Below are positions 9,899 to 18,310 of a stretch of 52,480 nucleotides of DNA, piece after piece. Each line of letters starts with the position of its first letter. Within the stretch, counting starts at the first letter, position 1. Source of the stretch: Prevotella micans DSM 21469 = JCM 16134 (GTDB lineage Bacteria > Bacteroidota > Bacteroidia > Bacteroidales > Bacteroidaceae); NCBI RefSeq assembly GCF_000614105.1, contig NZ_BAKH01000012.1, forward strand, positions 1 to 52,480, in the 5' to 3' direction. The translations under genes were made by a program, and so were the position numbers. The notes under the pieces were generated by a model. It ran no database searches and was not told where the DNA came from. It worked only from the letters and a program-made list of their open reading frames with translations.

Positions 9899-10370
9899 AG
9901 AAGAATTGGAAATGCGGAGAAAGTCGCCTGTACAGATAAGAAATAAGAAGGCCTCGTTCGAATATTTCTTTGTAGACACATTTACTGCCGGAATCGTTCT
10001 CACCGGAACCGAAATAAAATCCATACGTGCTGGAAAAGCTTCGCTCGTCGACTCGTTCTGCTTCATCAACAAGGGCGAGATGTGGATTCAAGGCATGAAC
10101 ATTTCGCCTTATTTTTATGGTTCGTTTGCCAATCATGAGGCCAAACGATTGAGAAAGCTACTTCTAAATCGTCGTGAAATAAAACGCCTTGAAGAAGATT
10201 CCAAGAATCCAGGGTTCACAATTGTGCCCACTTTGATATTCATCGATAAAAACGGACGGGCGAAAGTAGACATTGCATTGGCACGTGGAAAGAAGGAATA
10301 TGACAAGCGTCAAACAATTAAGGAAAAAGAAGACCGCCGGGAAATAGACCGCGCCATCAAACATTATTAA
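9891..10370 (+). CDS. smpB: SsrA-binding protein SmpB
   Basis: SmpB binds tmRNA and brings it to stalled ribosomes for trans-translation. The protein is 159 residues from the ATG at 9891; five extra codons upstream (9876) are unlikely because they lie deeper in the preceding gene. Conserved features are the beta-barrel start ([20 protein letters not shown]), [14 protein letters not shown] and the basic C-terminal tail ([20 protein letters not shown]) that enters the mRNA channel. The tmRNA gene itself is not in the window. Confidence 0.97.
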   Translation: MNKEELEMRRKSPVQIRNKKASFEYFFVDTFTAGIVLTGTEIKSIRAGKASLVDSFCFINKGEMWIQGMNISPYFYGSFANHEAKRLRKLLLNRREIKRLEEDSKNPGFTIVPTLIFIDKNGRAKVDIALARGKKEYDKRQTIKEKEDRREIDRAIKHY

Positions 10371-10393
10371 TCCATCCAAGCTCAATAAATTAT

Positions 10394-11049
10394 ATGAAAG
10401 TTATTCAGAGTTCAATCATTCGGGCCATTGTGGCCATTGCCGTAGGCGTATTGCTAGTTATGTATCGCGAGGAAACAACCGTATGGATAGCCATTGTTAC
10501 AGGGGTTTTGTTTTTTATATCAGGCTGCGTGTCGTGCATTCTATACTTTGTAGAACGCGATAAAACAGGGCGAGAGAACGACCTTAAACGTTTTTCGGGC
10601 GAAACTCCTGAGGAAAAGTTACCAACGTTTCCCTTCGTAGGTATCGGAAGCATAATTCTAGGAATAATTTTAGCAGTTATGCCGGTTCGTTCATCACTTG
10701 GGTTGTTTATATTCTGGCCGCAATCCTCATTCTGGGCGCTATTAATCAGTTTGTAGTTCTTGCCAGTGCGCGCCGTTTTGCTCATGTTCCGGTAGCCTAT
10801 TGGTTTTTTCCGGTAGTTACGCTCAGCACAGGAATCTTCATTATAGCCAAGCCTATGGAGAGCGCCTCATTTCCGTTAAAGATTATAGGTTGGTGCATGA
10901 TGTTCTACGGAGTTGTGGAACTGCTCAACGCTTTTAAGATTAAGCAGATGAAGCGAACTTACAACCTCATTGAACAGAACCAAACTTCCACCGATGAAGA
11001 GCTCGACGAGTCGGTAGCTGTTGAAGAAAAAAACGAATCCACAATATGA
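10394..11049 (+). pseudogene. HdeD/DUF308-like membrane protein, one frameshift
   Basis: Two open frames (10394-10756 and a downstream one from about 10690 to 11049) join into a 218-residue membrane protein if one T is restored at 10690 (CGTTC to CGTTTC), giving MPVRFITWVVYILAAILIL. The joined product has about six hydrophobic segments in pairs (IRAIVAIAVGVLLVMY; WIAIVTGVLFFISG; IGSIILGIILAVM) and an acidic cytoplasmic tail, as in DUF308/HdeD acid-resistance-type proteins. It lies 23 bases after smpB on the same strand. Function is not established. The single-base lesion may be technical. Confidence 0.7.
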
Positions 11050-11253
11050 ATTCGGTTTAATCATCTGCTTAAGCCATGAAGGGCAATGGAGTTTATCACG
11101 CGTAGGGATTCTCTCAGGCTCGATATTAGTGTTGAGCTAATTCGGCCGACAGGTAGCATATAGGAACTTATGAGTATCCATCCGCTCGGTTCACAGAAGC
11201 GAATTATTTTTTTGTGGTCGGACAAAGAATAATTATGCGACTAATCGTCAGAG
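11050..11253. other. Intergenic, no gene seen
   Basis: About 200 bases between the HdeD-like gene and the Rhs island. I see no convincing open frame, RNA or repeat. Confidence 0.5.
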
Positions 11254-11880
11254 TTAGCATAGGTAGGCAAAACATGATACGAAGGATTGCTCACGCTGTT
11301 TCTCTATATCCATCATACGTACAGCATAGTCCTTCTGACCTACCGTAATATTGTTACCACTAATACTGTAAACATTGTTGAACTTACCCATGCCGAGTTT
11401 ACTTGCCACGTGATTGTCACCGATGAAGTAATACTTGGTAAAGTGATTCTTTGTCACAGTGATAATCGGAGCGGGATAAATCGTGTAATCTTCCGTTTAG
11501 TGACACTTCAGTGCAAGTCGGCGATAGCAAATGGGTGATTCCATGCGGGACACCGTTGATATATACTCCTTCGAGGTCGCCGTGGCTTTTTATAATACGC
11601 TCACCAGCGGCATTGTAGGTGTATCGGCTGGTCTTGCCATTATCCGACAATATCATCAATCGGTTATCCTCATCCCAGCACATCTCCCTCGTGGTGTCGT
11701 CCGTCGAATCGTTCGTCACAAGCATAGCACAGCATCATATTGGTACTTATTCTCCATCACAATCTTGACCGTCTACCATAAGATTCATCGCCTACAGACA
11801 TTCACGCTGTTTATCATAGGTAATAGGTTGTCTCTGTACCCTTATCTAACTTTGTATAGACTGTATATTTTGAAAATATA
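11254..11880 (-). pseudogene. Rhs core fragment A, decayed
   Basis: Two frames on the minus strand carry Rhs/YD-repeat sequence: DEDNRLMILSDNGKTSRYTY and NAAGERIIKSHG, then, after a frameshift near 11480, IYPAPIITVTKNHFTKYY and KFNNVYSISGNNITVGQKDY. Both ends are missing and no toxin tip follows before 11254. It matches the core found in the three longer Rhs fragments upstream, so it is probably the oldest, most eroded member of the island. Confidence 0.8.
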
Positions 11881-11888
11881 GTTCTATA

Positions 11889-12299
11889 TCACTGTACCGA
11901 AAATTCTGGTTCAATAAAAAGAGTTGTATCCCTTTTTACTATTTTTATTTTCCATTCCCCATTTTGCTTGATAATACTATCACCAACCTGAAGTTCTTTT
12001 AAGTTCCAAACATCGTACACTTCAAACTCTATGCTTTCTCCCTTTAAATTTTTCCCAGTAAGATAATAATCGCGTCTCTTTTTTATTTTCGTTACTTTTA
12101 CATTAAACGTACATGTGTAGCATACTTGCTTAAAAGGCTCAAAATTGTTGAGATCCTTAATATTAAAAACAAATGCTAAAAGGCAAAGGATACCTGCAGT
12201 TCCCCAAAATAGTATTTTTTTAATAGAATGATATCCATGTATTACCTCCTGTGTTAGAAACATCAAAGATAGAAAGAAATGCATTAATGGGAAAGCCAT
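11889..12299 (-). CDS. Small membrane protein, candidate immunity gene of Rhs B
   Basis: I do not recognise the family. The frame encodes up to 136 residues; the first 25 overlap the tail of the Rhs B reading frame, so the true start may be internal and lack an ATG. A strong hydrophobic segment (ILFWGTAGILCLLAFVF) is followed by a soluble C-terminal domain of about 95 residues with a CYTCTFNV motif. Position directly after an Rhs tip and a membrane anchor are typical of immunity proteins, but that role is inferred from context only. Confidence 0.5.
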   Translation of the reverse strand: MAFPLMHFFLSLMFLTQEVIHGYHSIKKILFWGTAGILCLLAFVFNIKDLNNFEPFKQVCYTCTFNVKVTKIKKRRDYYLTGKNLKGESIEFEVYDVWNLKELQVGDSIIKQNGEWKIKIVKRDTTLFIEPEFSVQ

Positions 12300-13155
12300 A
12301 TGACTTTACATCAGTTGTAGGTATATCCTTACCATTGGTATCTCGCACCGTAATAATATAATCCTGTTTCAGAATCGAGTTCCTTACCATTGAACTTATA
12401 GGTATATCCTCTGAGGATGTATGTTCATCCACAAGCAGTTCGCCATACGGCAGGTAAGCATCGAATTGGGTGATGTTGGCCTTGGCGTCGGTGATATAAG
12501 ATGTACTGCCGAGATGGTCACTATGGTAGAAGAAGATATCCTCGATGTTGGTTGTGTCAGCAGGGACATAACCATAACCCGGTTGCGCATTATCAGGGTC
12601 TTCAGGCTTCTGCCATTGGACAGGCGGGCCGGGAACATCTCCTTTGTCATTGAACTTCGGTCGTTGCACCCAACCTTCAGGTACAGAGTGGTCGCCCAAA
12701 TCTCCTATAATGTCGTTATAACCGCGCACCGTGTTATCAGGATCTGCCGTTGCACCCTTCATCGTAGGCACGCCGGGCAGTGTGCCGAGCGACTTATAGT
12801 ACTCCTCGCGCTGTTTCTCTATCTGCATCATGCGGGCGGCATAGTCTTTCTGACCGGCCGTGACATTATTGCAACTGATGCCATAGACGTTGTTGAACTT
12901 GCCCACACCGAACTTACTTGCTATGCGTTTATCACTGATAAGTGAGTGATTTGTCAAATACTGGCATCCGTAGAGTTTCAAGCACTGAAACTGTGCGTTC
13001 CATAGGATGAAACTATGGGTTTCATAGGATGGGATCGTGCGTTTCATCGGATGAAACTGTGCGTTCCAATGCCTGAAATTTTTCTGAGACTCTATTTTAT
13101 TCATATGAGTAACGGTCGATGTAGTTATCGAAGTCCAATTTTTCGGTGTAGCCAT
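12220..13155 (-). pseudogene. Rhs core fragment B with truncated tip
   Basis: Contains the terminal Rhs core: KFGVGKFNNVYGIS, QKDYAARMMQIEKQREEYYK, YHSDHLGSTSYITDAKANIT and the DAYLPYGELLVDEH hyper-conserved end. One missing base near 12400 breaks the frame just before KFNGKELDSETGLYYYGARY, which is read in another frame and then stops. The short sequence after it (KSYGFPINAFLSIFDVS) may be the eroded start of a toxin tip. The 5' end is cut off at about 12970, where 22-bp repeats begin. DNA from 12400 to 13006 is nearly identical to 17290-17967. Confidence 0.8.
12987..13074. repeat. Four 22-bp tandem units
   Basis: Units start at 12987, 13009, 13031 and 13053, exactly 22 bp apart; the first reads GAAACTGTGCGTTCCATAGG plus two bases. 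One copy of the unit also sits next to the Rhs core at 17947. It borders the truncated 5' end of Rhs fragment B. Confidence 0.75.
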
Positions 13156-13378
13156 ACGTGCGGAAGATGTCGAGAATGCCCTTTTGCTGCTAGGGTGTTA
13201 GGGTGAGTTGTCCGTTCATGTAACGGTAGTAGGTGGGGCGACTACCGAGGTATTGCTGGATTTTTCTGCGTATCGGTATGTCGTCCACGTGCTTTACGTT
13301 GAGAAACAGTTTGCGAAATCCCCACGTTGCGCGTATCATCCGCTTTTCCACGTAGAACCTGTACTTCTCGTTCTGTGG
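13107..13378 (-). pseudogene. Unrecognised gene fragment with internal amber
   Basis: A minus-strand frame reads KYRFYVEKRMIRATWGF, then DIPIRRKIQQYLGSRPTYYR and, after an in-frame TAG at 13190-13192, QQKGILDIFRTYGYTEKLDF and an authentic-looking stop. It continues smoothly on both sides of the TAG, so it is a nonsense-disrupted gene tail rather than chance. I cannot name the family; it may be mobile-element baggage. Confidence 0.45.
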
Positions 13379-13515
13379 TATTGGGGTAGATAACCGAGCC
13401 TATCCCCGATATAATCATAATCAATAACCTCTATTGTTTTTTCTTGCAATGATTGTATTTGAATAGGAATACTTAAATCTTCTGGTAAAGGATATTTTTT
13501 TAGTGTATACAGCAT
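13336..13515 (-). pseudogene. Start of a candidate immunity gene, truncated
   Basis: The ATG at 13515 overlaps the TGA of the HNH-like toxin tip (TGATG), the usual coupling between a toxin and its immunity gene. The frame starts LYTLKKYPLPEDLSIPIQIQ and is acidic, but it runs into the unrelated fragment at about 13378, so only about 45 residues look genuine. A GTG at 13518 is an alternative start. The role is inferred from coupling only. Confidence 0.5.
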
Positions 13516-13823
13516 CACTTTTTCTTTTTTGGAATGTAAGGATAATGGTTATTCTCATTGGTTATACGAGGAGAACCTTTTCCTTGATGAATATTAAAAT
13601 GTGGTGTATTATCAATTGTTCCGTCCATATAATTATGTCCCTGATAATGGTCTTGCACGAACTTGCTATATTCTGAACCGTATGCCCCCTTACTGTCAAA
13701 TTCGTATTAAATCCCCTTTCTCCCACTATTCTTATTTTTAGCGGCGTCAACTTGTTTATGGGTCTTAAAATTTTGACTTGTTGGAATTCCTGCATCTCTT
13801 GTATCTATAGCTAAGAGATTCTT
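13515..13823 (-). pseudogene. HNH/EndoVII-like toxin tip, one in-frame stop
   Basis: The minus strand encodes RDAGIPTSQNFKTHKQVD, an in-frame TAA at 13707-13709, EFDSKGAYGSEYSKFVQDHY, QGHNYMDGTIDNTPHFNIHQ and a lysine-rich end. RDAGIP, a conserved H-Y-x-G-H and the final HFN match the C-terminal DNase tips (HNH/endonuclease VII fold) of polymorphic toxins as I know them. There is no Rhs core in front of it: it begins directly after the stop codon of the preceding immunity candidate, as orphan CT modules do. One nonsense codon inactivates it. Confidence 0.65.
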
Positions 13824-14093
13824 TTAACGGGATATTATTTTATATAGAATACTTCCTATTATACACCCTATAGTAGCTGTAAAAATAAAATTTAAAGTAG
13901 TTGGTTCTGGATGGTAGCCTGTATTAGATGATATTTCAAAAAATAATTCATCTAATTTTGTTAATTCATTTTGTCCAATATCATATTCACATTTATTGCC
14001 TATAATAACAGGGGTTATTATGAGGTAGTTTATAACAAACAAAGTTAATATTGAAGTCGTTAGAAAGACTAAAAAAACAAAGATCTTTTTCAT
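13824..14093 (-). CDS. Two-TM protein, candidate immunity of Rhs D
   Basis: An 89-residue protein with hydrophobic helices at about residues 4-28 (FVFLVFLTTSILTLFVINYL) and 66-84 (NFIFTATIGCIIGSILYKII), with a roughly 40-residue acidic loop between. I recognise no family. It follows the Rhs D tip by 55 bases on the same strand, so an immunity role is plausible; a membrane location would suit a tip acting in the periplasm or membrane. That role is inference. Confidence 0.6.
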   Translation of the reverse strand: MKKIFVFLVFLTTSILTLFVINYLIITPVIIGNKCEYDIGQNELTKLDELFFEISSNTGYHPEPTTLNFIFTATIGCIIGSILYKIISR

Positions 14094-14148
14094 ATATGTA
14101 TTCTAAATTTAAAAAGGAGTTGTTTGCTAATACAAATCTTTTTTTTAC

Positions 14149-15327
14149 TTACTTATGCTTTTTTCCTGGCTGAAATTGATTATCCAAGACTTTTCCTTTA
14201 CCATTTTTACTTAACCTCATAGGGTAAACTGTTGTAGGGCTATCAAAATTAAAAATATCATGCTTAGCAACCCCACCAACCATATAAGTTGGAGAGAATA
14301 TTATTTTATCTCCCTTCTTTTCCCAAAATGAGTCATCTCCCCAATCAGAATTTTCTCTATAATTCACATACTTTGAGGGATAGGCATATGATGTTTGCCC
14401 ATAAACATCTACACTATTGAAGTTATGTTTCCCTGATATTTTTGTAGTGAAAGAAGGTGTATCACCATCGCCAACTCCTGTTCTACAACCAAAGAAATAT
14501 GCAGAAGCATTAGAGTCCCAGTTAAAATTGATTTTAGACCATCCTTCAATAGACATTTGTTTACTATCTAATGGATAAGAGCTCGTCCGTGCTGTTCCTG
14601 TAGGTCCATCAGATCCAGCATGAGACCAAATACTAAACTCAGCAGTTTTTCCATACTTCTCACTATACCTTTTTACATTGTTCCTAACAATTGAAGATAC
14701 GTTTGAAAGATCTTTAATTGAACTTAATATAACAATATCTTTCTTCGGATTATACCCCTCGCTTCTAAGAATATTATTCCGTCTTGTTAAAGTTGCTGCA
14801 TAAAACATATTATCTCCTCGTTTATTACCTGTTGTATAAAATAACATGTAAACCTTTTTACCATCTGTGTCTATAAGTTTGATAGGATTACTAACACAAT
14901 ATACATATCCACCGATTGTTGCATATTTCTCTGCCAATGCATCCAACCCATACCACAAACTCGTAACAGGATTCATATACCTCGCCCCATAGTAATATAA
15001 TCCCATCTCTTGGTCAAACTCCTTGCCATTGAACTTCAGCCGTTGCACCCAACCTTCAGGCACACTATGGTCGCCCAGCTCCCCAATGATTGTGTTGTAG
15101 CCATAACCGGCGTTGTCGGGATCAGCCGTTGCACCCTTCATCGTAGGCACGCCCGGAGGCGTACCAAGCGATTTATAATACTCCTCGCGTTGCTTCTCTA
15201 TCTGCATCATGCGGGCGGCATAGTCTTTCTGACCGGCCGTGACGTTATTGCCGCTGGTTCCGTAAACATTGCTGAACTTGCATACACCGAACTTACTTGC
15301 CATATGTTTGTCGCCGATTCTTGCCAT
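14149..15327 (-). CDS. Truncated Rhs with caspase-like C-terminal tip
   Basis: 392 residues. Residues 1-120 are the end of an Rhs core (QKDYAARMMQIEKQREEYYK; QEMGLYYYGARYMNPVTSLW), with the ATG at 15327 placed exactly where the core joins the upstream repeat array, so most of the Rhs shell is absent. Residues 150-392 are a variable tip. His236 in IWSHAGSDG and Cys281 in YFFGCRTG follow the His-Gly then small-Cys layout of caspase/clan CD peptidases, which I propose as its fold. The next gene is a two-TM immunity candidate. The PAAR-like and secretion regions are missing, so it is either an orphan recombination donor or non-functional. Confidence in the Rhs part is high and in the fold is low. 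Confidence 0.8.
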   Translation of the reverse strand: MARIGDKHMASKFGVCKFSNVYGTSGNNVTAGQKDYAARMMQIEKQREEYYKSLGTPPGVPTMKGATADPDNAGYGYNTIIGELGDHSVPEGWVQRLKFNGKEFDQEMGLYYYGARYMNPVTSLWYGLDALAEKYATIGGYVYCVSNPIKLIDTDGKKVYMLFYTTGNKRGDNMFYAATLTRRNNILRSEGYNPKKDIVILSSIKDLSNVSSIVRNNVKRYSEKYGKTAEFSIWSHAGSDGPTGTARTSSYPLDSKQMSIEGWSKINFNWDSNASAYFFGCRTGVGDGDTPSFTTKISGKHNFNSVDVYGQTSYAYPSKYVNYRENSDWGDDSFWEKKGDKIIFSPTYMVGGVAKHDIFNFDSPTTVYPMRLSKNGKGKVLDNQFQPGKKHK

Positions 15328-15393
15328 TGTTGTTTCTTTTAATTGCTTGCGAGCAAAGGTAATGTATTCACCATTCGCTCAGCAGTATTTGAA

Positions 15394-15692
15394 AAAGGCT
15401 TTCACTCGCGTTTTTTGCATGCTCAAGGTGGTTGGGCGACTTTCCATTCGAGTGTTTTGCATGGTCAATATGGTTGAAAATGCTTTCCACTCGGGTGTTT
15501 GGCACATTCAAGATGGTTGACAGCCCTTTCATCTTAGTGTTTTGGATGCTCAAGGTAATTGAAAATGGTTTTCACTCGAGTGTTTAGCACTTTCAAGATG
15601 GTTGAGGGGGCTTTCCATAGGGCTGTAAAGCTTCAAAAGATGGTTGTAAGTGGTTTACATGGGGCTGTAAAGCTTCCCAAGAGGGTTGAAAG
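15394..15692. repeat. Seven degenerate 42-43 bp units
   Basis: Anchors of the form ACTCG or ATTCG occur at 15404, 15446, 15489, 15531, 15574, 15617 and 15659, so spacing is 42 or 43 bp. Units share TTTCCACTCGxGTGTTTxGC followed by TCAAGATGGTTG. The best core, at 15573-15582, is the perfect palindrome CACTCGAGTG. It has no coding capacity and sits just upstream of the Rhs D start. Confidence 0.8.
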
Positions 15693-15699
15693 TCTATTC

Positions 15700-15898
15700 T
15701 CACATAGAATGGATACATATTTCCATTGATATAAATTGTGTGGCCTTTATGATCATAGCACAATCAATCAGATTTTAATTCGTAGATGCCTTTAATGATA
15801 GCGTTTTCTACATGTATGGTTTCATAATCAACCTGCGCATTAAGAAGACTTGCGTGTAGAAGGCAGATTAGACAAATGAATTTATTCCTTTATCTCAT
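15700..15898 (-). pseudogene. Decayed small secreted-protein gene
   Basis: From the ATG at 15898 the frame gives a signal-peptide-like start (NKFICLICLLHASLLNAQ) followed by VDYETIHVENAIIKGIYELK, but has stop codons at the third codon and again after about 50 residues, then YDHKGHTIYINGNMYPFYV. It is a nonsense-riddled exported protein, perhaps an old immunity gene of the Rhs island. The family is unknown. Confidence 0.4.
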
Positions 15899-15924
15899 AA
15901 TTGCTGCTTTTATAGGAGGCGGAA

Positions 15925-16050
15925 TTATTCAATAAACTTGATTTCACCGGTTGTTACGTCATAAACTACTGTCCAATAACTGGGGGCGTAGGGGGCTATC
16001 CTTTCTGTAAACTGATATTTCTACCATGCCTTGCATTGCTCTTCAACCGC
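15925..16050 (-). pseudogene. Remnant paralog of the 82-residue protein at 20962
   Basis: The minus strand ends in TERIAPYAPSYWTVVYDVTT and GEIKFIE, then stop, against TEKIAPYDHSYWTLDYDITT and GKIKFIE in the 20962 gene. An in-frame TAG interrupts it upstream. A decayed duplicate within the same island is the simplest reading. Confidence 0.55.
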
Positions 16051-16056
16051 TTTAAT

Positions 16057-16542
16057 CTATTTTAAATGATAAGCGCTTTCTATCTTGTTTTTTCTGTTGA
16101 ATATAATCATATAGTGGTGCTGGGAAAGTGCGGTATTGATGACAAAGCGATAATCAATAGTCTTTCCGTAACCTTGCAATTCGTATATTTCTGCAAGAAG
16201 TACTCCTTTTCGAATGTCGGAAAAGAATATACTATACTTGGTATGACAGGAAATCTTATCGAATTTCTTATCTAAGAGAGAGGAGAATGTGTCTTTATGT
16301 TGTTCGGCCTGCCTTTCTCTGAGTATTTTCTCCAAGGCTTTTCCTTTAACAAAACCTATAAACATGAAGCTATCAAGATTATAAATGGTGTCAGAAACTG
16401 CAATATCTCTTACTTTGATTTTCAAGTCCTTTGAAATATAGCCGAGAGCCTTTTTGTACATCGTCAGGCTATCAAGGATTTGGGCACTTGCGTATAATGG
16501 GAACAAGCAAGCGATGATATATGTTAGGAATAGCTTTCTCAT
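16057..16542 (-). CDS. Exported protein, candidate immunity of Rhs E
   Basis: A 161-residue protein with a clear signal peptide (KLFLTYIIACLFPLYASAQ, cut after residue about 20). It is not a recognised family. Its ATG overlaps the stop codon of the Rhs gene by four bases, so it is co-translated with the toxin. A periplasmic immunity protein would fit a peptidase tip that acts after delivery into the periplasm. That role is inferred from order, coupling and export signal only. Confidence 0.7.
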   Translation of the reverse strand: MRKLFLTYIIACLFPLYASAQILDSLTMYKKALGYISKDLKIKVRDIAVSDTIYNLDSFMFIGFVKGKALEKILRERQAEQHKDTFSSLLDKKFDKISCHTKYSIFFSDIRKGVLLAEIYELQGYGKTIDYRFVINTALSQHHYMIIFNRKNKIESAYHLK

Positions 16543-18038
16543 CTTCCCGCACTTAATTTTATGAATTTGGAGGTACCGCTTGGAGCAATACCAGCTTCGA
16601 TACTGTTTAATGAACTTTCATCAAAAGTAATATAACTGATAGTCCCTCCTTCATATGGAATGATACTTTTATAATTAAGTCGCTGTCCAAAGTTTTTTCC
16701 TTGAGCATTGAGTTCTTTTCTGATTACATTCATTGCATCAACGACTCCTCCTGTTCCATAAAGGGCAGCAGTGTCTATTAAGCTACCACCAGGCCCAGTG
16801 TGGTAAAGTTCATGAATGAAAGTCATTCCCCATCCCAAGGTCTCTTTATCAAGATTATTTGTATTGTTTATAAAATCATTGATTTGTGAACTCGATAATC
16901 CAACCTGCGTTCCACCATTAGGAGTGAAAGACTTTTTATTTGTAGAAAAAACCTCTATAGTCTGTCCATCAATAATTTTTGTCAGTAAATTCCGTGCGGT
17001 CTCACTACCTTGATTATATACAGGTTTTCCGTTGATATCTTTTTCATATTGCATAAAACCATTAGAAACAGAAATTGAAAGACCTGTTATCATTTCCAGA
17101 TCTTTCTCAATCTGTTCCATATTATTGATGGAGTTCTGTCTGTCCATCATAATAACATTATTCATATTGAGGGAGTCGCCATTGATGTCCTTGAATTTAA
17201 TTGGATTCCCCTTGCAGAAATTATATGCAGATAGAAATGGGTATTTTTCCCTAAATCTATCTGTATTCAAAAACAGACTGATGATTGGGGCCATATACCT
17301 CGCCCCGTAATAATACAATCCAGTTTCTTGGTCGAGTTCCTTGCCTTTAAACTTATACGGCATGTCCTCACTACGACTATGTTCATCCACAAGCAACTCA
17401 CCATACGGCAGGTAAGCATCGAATTGGGTGATGTTTGCCTTGGAATCGGTAATATAATAAGAGGTACTGCCGAGATGGTCACTATGGTAGAAGAAAGTTT
17501 CTTCTTTGTTGGTATCATCCGCAATGTAACCATAACCCGGTTGCGCATTGTCAGGGTCTTCGGGCTTCTGCCATTGGACAGGCGGGCCGGGAACATCACC
17601 TTTGTCGTTGAACTTCGGTCGTTGCACCCAACCTTCAGGCACACTATGGTCGCCCAAATCTCCTATAATGTCGTTATAACCATGGTGGATGTTGTCAGGG
17701 TCTGCCGTTGCACCCTTCATCGTAGGCACTCCAGGCGGTGTACCGAGCGACTTATAATACTCCTCGCGCTGTTTTTCTATCTGCATCATACGGGCGGCAT
17801 AGTCTTTCTGTCCTGCCGTAACGTTGTTGCCACTGATGCCATAGACATTGCTGAACTTGCCCACACCGAACTTACTTGCTATGCGTTTATCACTGATAAG
17901 TGCGTGATTTGTCAAATACTGGCATCCGTAGAGTTTCAAGCATTGAAACTGTGCGTTCCATAGGATAAAAGGCGTGAATCTTTTGAGTTGCTTTGGATAA
18001 ATTATTCTCTGTAATTTTTTATAGTAATACTCTTTCAT
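16539..18038 (-). CDS. Truncated Rhs with HExxH metallopeptidase tip
   Basis: 499 residues. After a short unrelated start (the same open frame continues upstream to about 18190 without an ATG, reading EPRLTEADFGNYIDWAQQ), the Rhs core runs from about residue 50 to 265 (SDHLGSTSYYITDSKANIT; KELDQETGLYYYGARYM). The tip (residues 275-499) contains FIHELYHTGPGG, with His409, Glu410 and His413 forming an HExxH zinc site (codons at 16800-16814). This resembles effector metallopeptidases such as the M91-type group. A third ligand is not obvious. The N-terminal Rhs shell, PAAR and any T6SS genes are absent. The downstream gene overlaps by four bases and is the proposed immunity protein. Confidence 0.85.
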   Translation of the reverse strand: MKEYYYKKLQRIIYPKQLKRFTPFILWNAQFQCLKLYGCQYLTNHALISDKRIASKFGVGKFSNVYGISGNNVTAGQKDYAARMMQIEKQREEYYKSLGTPPGVPTMKGATADPDNIHHGYNDIIGDLGDHSVPEGWVQRPKFNDKGDVPGPPVQWQKPEDPDNAQPGYGYIADDTNKEETFFYHSDHLGSTSYYITDSKANITQFDAYLPYGELLVDEHSRSEDMPYKFKGKELDQETGLYYYGARYMAPIISLFLNTDRFREKYPFLSAYNFCKGNPIKFKDINGDSLNMNNVIMMDRQNSINNMEQIEKDLEMITGLSISVSNGFMQYEKDINGKPVYNQGSETARNLLTKIIDGQTIEVFSTNKKSFTPNGGTQVGLSSSQINDFINNTNNLDKETLGWGMTFIHELYHTGPGGSLIDTAALYGTGGVVDAMNVIRKELNAQGKNFGQRLNYKSIIPYEGGTISYITFDESSLNSIEAGIAPSGTSKFIKLSAGR

Positions 18039-18310
18039 TTGTTGAGCCCAATCTATATAGTTTCCAAAATCAGCTTCAGTAAGTCTCGGCTCAAGTCCAA
18101 CAAATCCATCAATAGTAGCAGTATAATGCTGTATCTTATCTATAAACTCTCTAAATTCAATATCTCCATTTTCGAGTTCCTGCTCAAATCACACACTGCC
18201 ATCCTGACGCCACACTCTCCCAGAGCCTTTCAAACCGCTTAGAATCGTCCTGTTAACCACACTACTTTCGTTACGCATTAATAGTGATGCGTAACAAAAA
18301 CAGTGTAGTT

